This document shows, piece after piece, positions 6,361 to 11,222 of a stretch of 11,222 nt of DNA. The stretch's first letter is position 1, and every line of letters begins with the position of its first letter. The translations under genes and the position numbers were made by a program. The notes under the pieces are model-generated. The model saw nothing but the letters and a program-made list of their open reading frames with translations. It had not been told where the DNA came from and did no database searches. The stretch comes from a bacterium (lineage in GTDB: Bacteria; UBA9089; JAHJRX01). The stretch is from positions 1-11,222 of the forward strand of contig JASEGW010000044.1 of assembly GCA_030017825.1 (NCBI GenBank), in the 5' to 3' direction.

Positions 6361-7620
6361 CTAACAGAAAAGAGAAATTTCAACTTTACATTCTTGGTCA
6401 GATAAAGGGCCAATAGCTGCAATAGTTAAGTACTTTTCTTGAAATATATAAGAGGCAATATCAAGAATATCTTTAGCTTGCACATCTTCAATTCTCTCAA
6501 TAGTTTCTTCTATCGTAAAATATTTATTAAAATAAAGTTCCTGTTTAGCAATTCTACTCATACGATTGGAAGTATTTTCCATAGAAAGCATCATATTGCC
6601 TTTAATATTTTCCTTAGCCTTATTTAGCTCTGAACCCTTAATCTTTTTGTTTTTAACTTTAGAAAACTCATCTAAAACAATTTTTATTGCTTTATGATAA
6701 TTCTTAGGACTGGTACCTAAATAAGTAGTAAAAAATCCCGAAGGTGAAAATGAAGCTTGATAAGAATAAACAGCATAAGCTAATCCTTCCTTTTCTCTAA
6801 TTTCATAAAACAACCTTGAACTCATTCCTCCGCCCAATATGTTATTTAATAAATAAAGAGTATACCTATCTTCATGAGTATAAGGAAGTCCAATCGTACC
6901 AATACAAAGATGCATCTGCTCGCAATCTTTCTTTTGGTTGTAAATACAAGGATTTATTTGAGGAGCTTTTTCTTCTAAAACACTAGAACTAATTTCTAAA
7001 CCTTCGAAAGCTTTTCTTATTTCTTCAAATACTTCTTGATGTTTAATATTTCCAGCTACAGAAATTACTATTTTTTCTGGATGGTACATATTATCTCTAA
7101 AATCTACCATTACTTCTCTATTTAAACTATTAATCACTTCACTGGTCCCAATAATAGGTTGTCCTAAACTATGATTGTTCCAAATGGTTTTGGCAAATAA
7201 ATCATGAATTAACTCATCAGGGGTATCTTCATACATCTTAATCTCTTCTATAACTACTTGCTTTTCCATGGCAATTTCTTTCTTTTCAAATAAAGAATTT
7301 AAGACCATGTCAGATAAAAGATCTATAGCCAAAGGAAAGTATTTAGAAATAACTTTAGCATGATAACAAGTGTATTCTCTTTCGGTAAAAGCACCTAAAA
7401 CTCCCCCTACCCTATCCATGGTAGCAGCTACTTCTCGAGCAGATCGATTTGGAGTTCCTTTAAACATCATATGTTCAATAAAGTGAGAAATACCGTTATT
7501 TTCGGGTTTTTCATTCTTTGAGCCTACGTTCACCCAGACGCCAATAGACACAGAAGTCACATGAGATATTTCTTCACAAACAATTCTTAAGCCATTTTTT
7601 AAAACTTCTTTATAAAACAT
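6361..7620 (-). CDS. M16 family zinc metalloprotease (processing-peptidase-like)
   Basis: This 419-residue protein belongs to the M16B family (MlpA/YmxG and mitochondrial processing peptidase-like). It has the inverted zinc motif HFIEH at residues 46-50, with H46, H50 and the catalytic E49, and the downstream glutamate ligand in VVIEEIKMYEDTP (about E126), so it should be catalytically competent. The C-terminal half carries the expected GGGMSSRLFYEIREKEGLAY (263-282) of the second M16 domain, including the arginine-tyrosine pair used in substrate binding. Length is typical for a two-domain single-chain member, which usually works as a homodimer. No signal peptide is seen, so it is likely cytosolic. 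The start follows pnp by 4 bp, with AAGGA eight bases upstream. In Bacillus the homologous gene (mlpA) also lies just downstream of pnp. Its natural substrate cannot be told from sequence. Confidence 0.92.
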   Translation of the reverse strand: MFYKEVLKNGLRIVCEEISHVTSVSIGVWVNVGSKNEKPENNGISHFIEHMMFKGTPNRSAREVAATMDRVGGVLGAFTEREYTCYHAKVISKYFPLAIDLLSDMVLNSLFEKKEIAMEKQVVIEEIKMYEDTPDELIHDLFAKTIWNNHSLGQPIIGTSEVINSLNREVMVDFRDNMYHPEKIVISVAGNIKHQEVFEEIRKAFEGLEISSSVLEEKAPQINPCIYNQKKDCEQMHLCIGTIGLPYTHEDRYTLYLLNNILGGGMSSRLFYEIREKEGLAYAVYSYQASFSPSGFFTTYLGTSPKNYHKAIKIVLDEFSKVKNKKIKGSELNKAKENIKGNMMLSMENTSNRMSRIAKQELYFNKYFTIEETIERIEDVQAKDILDIASYIFQEKYLTIAAIGPLSDQECKVEISLFC

Positions 7621-7624
7621 TGTT

Positions 7625-9703
7625 CTAATCCTTGGACAAAGCAGCCTTGCGACTTAGGTTAATCCTATTTTGATCATCAATATCAATCACTTTTACCATT
7701 ACTTCGTCACCTTCTTTTAAAATATCTTCCACCCTTCTAACGTGATAATCAGCTAACTGGGAAATATGAACTAAGCCTTCTTTTCCAGGCAATATCTCTA
7801 CAAAAGCGCCAAAATTTGTCACTCTCATTGCTTTTCCTTTATAAATTTTTCCTATCTCTACTTCAGCAGTTAAGTATTCAATCATTTCTAAAGCTTGCTT
7901 AGCAGTTTCTTCATCAGAAGAGGAAATAGAGATCTTACCAGTATCTTTAATATCAATTTTAGCTCCAGTAAGTTCAATAATATTGCGAATAGTTCTTCCT
8001 CCAGGACCTATAACATCCTTAATTTTATTCGTATCTATTTTCATTTTAATAATACAAGGAGCATAGATAGAAATCTCTTTTAAGGAAGTTGGAACAACTC
8101 TTTTTATTTCTTCTAAAATAAAAAGTCTACCCTCTTTTGCTTGAGCTAAAGATTCTTTGATAGTTTCAAAACTCAAACCTTCGACCTTAATATCCATCTG
8201 TAAAGCAGTAATGCCTTTAATAGTACCGGCTACCTTAAAGTCCATATCACCAATATGATCTTCCTGCCCTGTAATATCGCTTAAAATAGCTGTCTTCTCC
8301 GAACTTGTAATAAGCCCCATAGCAATACCAGAACAAGGAGAAGAAATAGGAACACCAGCATCTATCAAGGATAAAGTTCCACTACATACACTAGCCATAG
8401 AAGTAGAACCGTTAGATTCTAAAATATCAGATACGATTCTAACAGTATAAGGAAAATCTTCCTCGCTAGGCATAAGAGGAATTAGGGCTCTCTCAGCTAA
8501 AGCTCCATGTCCTATTTCTCGTCTTCCAGGACCACGGTCAATCTTTGCTTCTCCTACGCTAAAAGCAGGAAAATTATAATGCAACATAAATTTTTTGCTA
8601 CTTCTACCTTCAATATTATCAAGAATTTGTTCATCGTCTTCGGTGCCTAAAGTAGTAACAGCCATAGCTTGAGTTTGACCTCGAGTAAATAAACCTGATC
8701 CATGTGCTCGAGGAAGCATTCCTATTTTACAACTAATAGGGCGAATGGTTTTTAAATCCCTGCCATCTGTTCTTCGACCTTCTTTTAGTATACGATCTCT
8801 AACTATACTCTTTTCAGTTTCTTCAATTATTATTTTTATTTCCCCTTCTTGCTCTGGAAACTTTTCGATAAATCTTTCTATAGCTTGCCCATAAATATTT
8901 TCAATTTTTTCTTGCCACTGCTGTTTAGAAAGCCCAAATTCTATTTCTCTAATCTTAGCTACAGCAAACTCACTTACTAATCTTTTTAGCTCTTCATCTA
9001 TAGTAGCTTCAACTAATAATAATCTCTCTTTATGGTAATTTTGGTATAAATCTTCTTGAAGTTTTATTGTTTTTTCAATATACTCTTTACTAAATTCTAT
9101 AGCTTCTAAAATTATATCTTCTGGTATTTCACAAGCACCACACTCAATCATTATTATAGAAGAACGAGTGCCTGCTATCACTAAATCTAAAGAACTCTCC
9201 TTTTGTTCACTAAAAGTAGGATTAACAATAAATTTATCATTTATTCTCCCAATATTTACTGCACCTACAGGCTTATCAAAGGGAATATCTGAAATTAATA
9301 GGGCTGCTGATGCACCGATTATAGATATAATTTCAGGCTTATTTTCTTGATCGCAAGAAACTACAGTAGCAGTAATAACCACATCATTGCGAATATTTTT
9401 ATTGAATAGAGGACGTAGAGGTCGATCTATCAGTCGTGAATTTAGTATTTCTTTTTCTTTGGGGCGACCTTCTCTTTTAATAAAACCACCCGGAAATTTT
9501 CCTGCTGCATAAGCTCTTTCTTTATAATCAACCGTCAAAGGGAAAAAATCTATACCTTTTTTTGCTTCTTTTGAGGCTACAACAGTTATCATCACCATAG
9601 TATCGCCATATCTTATCATAACACTCCCATTGGCTTGATTTGCTAAACCTCCCGCCTCTATAACTAAATCTCTTCCAGCAACCTTATCTTGTATGATATA
9701 CAT
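7625..9703 (-). CDS. pnp: Polyribonucleotide nucleotidyltransferase (PNPase)
   Basis: The 692-residue enzyme degrades RNA 3'-5' by phosphorolysis and can add untemplated tails; it acts as a trimer in the cytosol. Domains in order: first RNase PH core (about 5-140, with FPGGFIKREGRP at 70-81 and RPLRPLF at 94-100); the helical linker (about 200-300); second RNase PH core (about 310-530, with GLFTRGQTQ at 337-345 and SNGSTSMASVC at 430-440); KH domain (IKDVIGPGGRTI at 561-572); and S1 domain (about 617-686). The catalytic aspartates are kept in EDHIGDMDFK at 481-490: D482 and D488, with the same spacing as E. coli D486 and D492. The length is standard. AAAGGA seven bases before the ATG supports the start. 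It follows rpsO by only 19 bp, too short for the hairpin that separates the two genes in E. coli, so cotranscription from the rpsO promoter is likely. Confidence 0.98.
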   Translation of the reverse strand: MYIIQDKVAGRDLVIEAGGLANQANGSVMIRYGDTMVMITVVASKEAKKGIDFFPLTVDYKERAYAAGKFPGGFIKREGRPKEKEILNSRLIDRPLRPLFNKNIRNDVVITATVVSCDQENKPEIISIIGASAALLISDIPFDKPVGAVNIGRINDKFIVNPTFSEQKESSLDLVIAGTRSSIIMIECGACEIPEDIILEAIEFSKEYIEKTIKLQEDLYQNYHKERLLLVEATIDEELKRLVSEFAVAKIREIEFGLSKQQWQEKIENIYGQAIERFIEKFPEQEGEIKIIIEETEKSIVRDRILKEGRRTDGRDLKTIRPISCKIGMLPRAHGSGLFTRGQTQAMAVTTLGTEDDEQILDNIEGRSSKKFMLHYNFPAFSVGEAKIDRGPGRREIGHGALAERALIPLMPSEEDFPYTVRIVSDILESNGSTSMASVCSGTLSLIDAGVPISSPCSGIAMGLITSSEKTAILSDITGQEDHIGDMDFKVAGTIKGITALQMDIKVEGLSFETIKESLAQAKEGRLFILEEIKRVVPTSLKEISIYAPCIIKMKIDTNKIKDVIGPGGRTIRNIIELTGAKIDIKDTGKISISSSDEETAKQALEMIEYLTAEVEIGKIYKGKAMRVTNFGAFVEILPGKEGLVHISQLADYHVRRVEDILKEGDEVMVKVIDIDDQNRINLSRKAALSKD

Positions 9704-9722
9704 ATAAACATCCTTTCTGCTC

Positions 9723-9992
9723 TTACTTACGTATATTTAATCTCTCTATAATAGCAATATAACGATTAACATCTTTACTTTTTAAGTAATCTAACAATTT
9801 TCTTCTTTGGGCAACCACCTTAAGTAGCCCTCTTCGAGAATGATGATCTTTAGAATGAACCTTAAAATGTTCGGTTAAATAACTTATTCGGGCACTAAGT
9901 AAAGCAATTTGTACCTCTGGAGAGCCAGTATCTCCATCATGCAACTCATATTCTTTCATAATACCCTTTTTCTCTTCTGTAGCCAAAACCAT
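9723..9992 (-). CDS. rpsO: 30S ribosomal protein S15
   Basis: The 89-residue product is the usual S15 length and binds the central domain of 16S rRNA early in 30S assembly. Conserved features include GDTGSPEVQIALLSARI at residues 20-36, LTEHFKVHSKDHHSRRGLL at 39-57 and the C-terminal VAQRRKLLDYLKSKD. The histidine/serine loop HSKDHHSRR is the rRNA contact region. The start is marked by a full AGGAGG at 9998-10003, five bases before the ATG, the strongest ribosome binding site in the window. A promoter and a structured leader lie upstream (9993-10097). It is the first gene of the tight group rpsO-pnp-M16 peptidase-rnj. In several bacteria S15 represses its own mRNA through a leader structure, and the leader here may do the same. 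Confidence 0.98.
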   Translation of the reverse strand: MVLATEEKKGIMKEYELHDGDTGSPEVQIALLSARISYLTEHFKVHSKDHHSRRGLLKVVAQRRKLLDYLKSKDVNRYIAIIERLNIRK

Positions 9993-9997
9993 GATAT

Positions 9998-10062
9998 CCT
10001 CCTTTTAGGATTTGTATATTTTCCCTTTAAATAATAGGCAAATCCATTAAAGTATTTATATT
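9998..10062 (-). promoter_or_regulatory. rpsO leader with interleaved stems: candidate S15 autoregulatory pseudoknot
   Basis: On the minus strand CTTTAA (10047-10052) pairs perfectly with TTAAAG (10025-10030). GGATTTG (10039-10045), inside the loop of that stem, pairs perfectly with CAAATCC (10008-10014), downstream of it. The two stems (6 and 7 bp) interleave as an H-type pseudoknot with connecting loops of 1, 8 and 10 nt, and the second stem ends four bases before AGGAGG (9998-10003). A competing small hairpin, TCCT-AAA-AGGA (10000-10010), would instead hide the Shine-Dalgarno sequence. E. coli rpsO is known to be regulated by S15 through a pseudoknot at its ribosome binding site; other phyla use different folds. 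I see no G-U/G-C motif that would prove S15 binding, so the role is inference. Confidence 0.45.
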
Positions 10063-10068
10063 TTTAGC

Positions 10069-10097
10069 ATTTTATCATACATGAATGTATTTGTAAA
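10069..10097 (-). promoter_or_regulatory. Promoter of rpsO (probably of rpsO-pnp-M16-rnj)
   Basis: The -35 hexamer TTTACA (10092-10097) is separated by exactly 17 bp from TAAAAT (10069-10074). The -10 box is preceded by TGA, giving the extended -10 form TGnTAAAAT. Each hexamer matches consensus at five of six positions. Transcription should begin near 10062, giving a leader of about 70 nt before the rpsO ATG. Confidence 0.7.
10077..10090 (-). promoter_or_regulatory. Perfect 14-bp inverted repeat inside the rpsO promoter spacer
   Basis: ATACAT-GA-ATGTAT is a perfect dyad of two 6-bp arms with a 2-bp centre, lying entirely between the -35 and -10 boxes. A repressor binding here would block the polymerase. 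No regulator gene is in the window and AT-rich palindromes are common, so this is only a candidate operator. Confidence 0.25.
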
Positions 10098-10151
10098 TAA
10101 AAATCAAAGTATCTGTTATTTAAGAATTAAAAGTGAACCTTTTTATAGGAT

Positions 10152-11105
10152 TTAAGTGATACCTGAAACTGAATGTTTATCTAATATCTTATCAGCCGAT
10201 AATCTGTCTTTTCTTATCTGTTCAACTAATTCTTCTTTGTTAGAAAAAACCTCCTCTGATCGAATTCTTCTTATAAAATAAACAGAAATATTCTCTTGGT
10301 AAATATTTTTAGAAAAATCAAATATATGGGTTTCTAAAGTTAGAACATTTTCTCTAAATGTAGGACGAATACCTATATTAGCAACACTTTTAAAGTATTG
10401 ATTTTTATATTTTATATAAGTAGCATATACCCCTTCTTTGGGTATAGTTAATTCTTTCTCTAAATAAATATTAGCTGTAGGATAACCTATTTCTTTACCT
10501 CTGTTGCTACCTTTAATTACTCTTCCCGTAATACAAAAGCTATGATTTAAAAACTGATTAGCTTTTTTAATATCTCCATCTTCAATAAATTTTCTAATTA
10601 GACTACTACTAATTATAGTATCATCAATTCTTAACGAAGGAACTCTATTTACTTCAAAGTTATATTTTTGACTCATCTTTTTTAATAAATCAATATTGCC
10701 TCTTTGTTTAATGCCAAATGTATGATCCTCGCCTACCCATATTTTTTTCATTCCTAATTTATCAATTAAGATTTGGCTCACAAAATCCTCTGGAGATAAA
10801 TTAGCAATTTCTTGATTAAAATTAACCAACAGCACCTTGCTAACACCTAACTCCTTTAATAGTTTTATTCTTTCATCTAAGCTAGAGATAAGCCGTGGAG
10901 CACTTTTTGTAATTATTTGAAGAGGATGCGGGTAAAAAGTTAATACCGCACTTATTAAATTTTTAGAATTGCTTTCCTTGACTACTTCCTTGATTATATT
11001 TTGATGTCCATAATGCACGCCATCAAAAACACCTGCAGTGATTATAGACCCTTGCTTTTTAAAAACCTTAGATTTAAAATTTAATATATCTTTAATTAAG
11101 TACAT
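10152..11105 (-). CDS. ribF: Bifunctional riboflavin kinase / FAD synthetase
   Basis: The 317-residue enzyme phosphorylates riboflavin to FMN and then adenylates FMN to FAD, in the cytosol. The N-terminal nucleotidyltransferase half has GVFDGVHYGH at residues 25-34 (the HxGH nucleotide-binding motif), TFYPHP at 56-61, GEDHTFG at 125-131 and ISSSLIR at 165-171. The C-terminal kinase half (about 185-310) has GRVIKGSNRGKEIGYPTAN at 194-212, whose PTAN motif binds Mg-ATP, NIGIRPTF at 243-250 and the catalytic-region glutamate in LETHIFDF (E258). Length is normal. The ATG at 11105 fits the family start, but its Shine-Dalgarno sequence is weak. In many bacteria ribF follows truB and precedes rpsO, as here on the downstream side. 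The 159-bp gap and strong promoter after it suggest that rpsO is transcribed separately. No FMN riboswitch-like sequence is visible in the 117 bp upstream. Confidence 0.97.
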   Translation of the reverse strand: MYLIKDILNFKSKVFKKQGSIITAGVFDGVHYGHQNIIKEVVKESNSKNLISAVLTFYPHPLQIITKSAPRLISSLDERIKLLKELGVSKVLLVNFNQEIANLSPEDFVSQILIDKLGMKKIWVGEDHTFGIKQRGNIDLLKKMSQKYNFEVNRVPSLRIDDTIISSSLIRKFIEDGDIKKANQFLNHSFCITGRVIKGSNRGKEIGYPTANIYLEKELTIPKEGVYATYIKYKNQYFKSVANIGIRPTFRENVLTLETHIFDFSKNIYQENISVYFIRRIRSEEVFSNKEELVEQIRKDRLSADKILDKHSVSGIT

Positions 11106-11222
11106 AATTTTCGTCTAAAACTCAATGAGTTTAAATTTAAGTCTTAAAACATATCTATACAGATCAGATAATAGACTTACTGCGAAATAACAGCAATAGA
11201 TACAAAAAAGCTTATAGATGCC
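11106..11222 (-). other. Unassigned stretch upstream of ribF; possible 3' end of a neighbouring gene
   Basis: On the minus strand one frame is open from the edge to TAG at 11115-11117, and a second runs from 11221 to TAA at 11177-11179 (ending SFFVSIAVISQ). Neither has a recognisable family motif; truB would be the common neighbour, but I cannot identify it. A weak promoter match, TTGCTG (11191-11196), 17 bp, TATTAT (11168-11173), could serve ribF. A perfect 6-bp stem with 3-nt loop, AAACTC-ATT-GAGTTT (11118-11132), followed by TAG, is too AT-rich and lacks the long T run of a firm terminator. Confidence 0.3.

Noticed and set aside
10120..10151. AAAAG-GTTCA-CTTTT hairpin after ribF as a rho-independent terminator
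   Set aside because: The stem is short and nearly all A-U, and no continuous T tract follows it.
11031..11034. Valine in the RibF motif GVFDGVH instead of the commoner asparagine
   Set aside because: The second position of this motif varies within the family and the HxGH nucleotide-binding residues are intact, so it is not a defect.

Overview
This is a compact, AT-rich bacterial chromosome segment. Ten protein genes all lie on the minus strand, so the biological reading direction runs from position 11222 down to position 1. Nine genes are complete and one (thpR) is cut by the window edge. All belong to well-known housekeeping families. There is no tRNA or rRNA gene, no CRISPR array, no insertion sequence and no sign of a defence or mobile island.

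The order ribF, rpsO, pnp, M16 peptidase, RNase J, (uppP), ftsK, pgsA, (pgpA), thpR is a shortened form of a layout known from Firmicutes and several other phyla: ribF-rpsO-pnp-M16 peptidase ... rnj ... ftsK/spoIIIE ... pgsA-cinA-(thpR)-recA. The low GC and this order suggest a Firmicutes-like bacterium or a low-GC uncultivated phylum. I cannot place it further from the sequence. None of the sporulation or dipicolinate genes that sit in this string in Bacillus is present here.

Region by region, in transcription order. Positions 11222-10152 hold a short unassigned stretch and ribF (FMN/FAD synthesis). A 159-bp gap at 9993-10151 follows; it carries the best promoter in the window and a leader that can fold as a pseudoknot in front of rpsO. 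Then come rpsO, pnp, the M16 peptidase and rnj (9992-4642), separated by only 19, 4 and 15 bp, which looks like one transcription unit for ribosomal protein S15, two RNA-decay nucleases and a zinc protease. uppP (undecaprenyl-pyrophosphate phosphatase) stands alone, with its own candidate promoter. ftsK, pgsA and pgpA are packed with a 3-bp gap and a 10-bp overlap; pgsA and pgpA catalyse consecutive steps of phosphatidylglycerol synthesis. thpR follows after 136 bp.

Two features go beyond routine annotation. (1) The three gaps in the rnj-to-thpR half (after rnj, uppP and pgpA) each contain a degenerate purine-rich array of AGAANNN units in 7-bp register on the coding strand, with an identical 11-mer in two of them. 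The two gaps at the ribF/rpsO end lack it. (2) The rpsO leader has two interleaved perfect stems of 6 and 7 bp next to the Shine-Dalgarno sequence, a plausible S15 autoregulatory element. I found nothing that supports a new multi-gene system.
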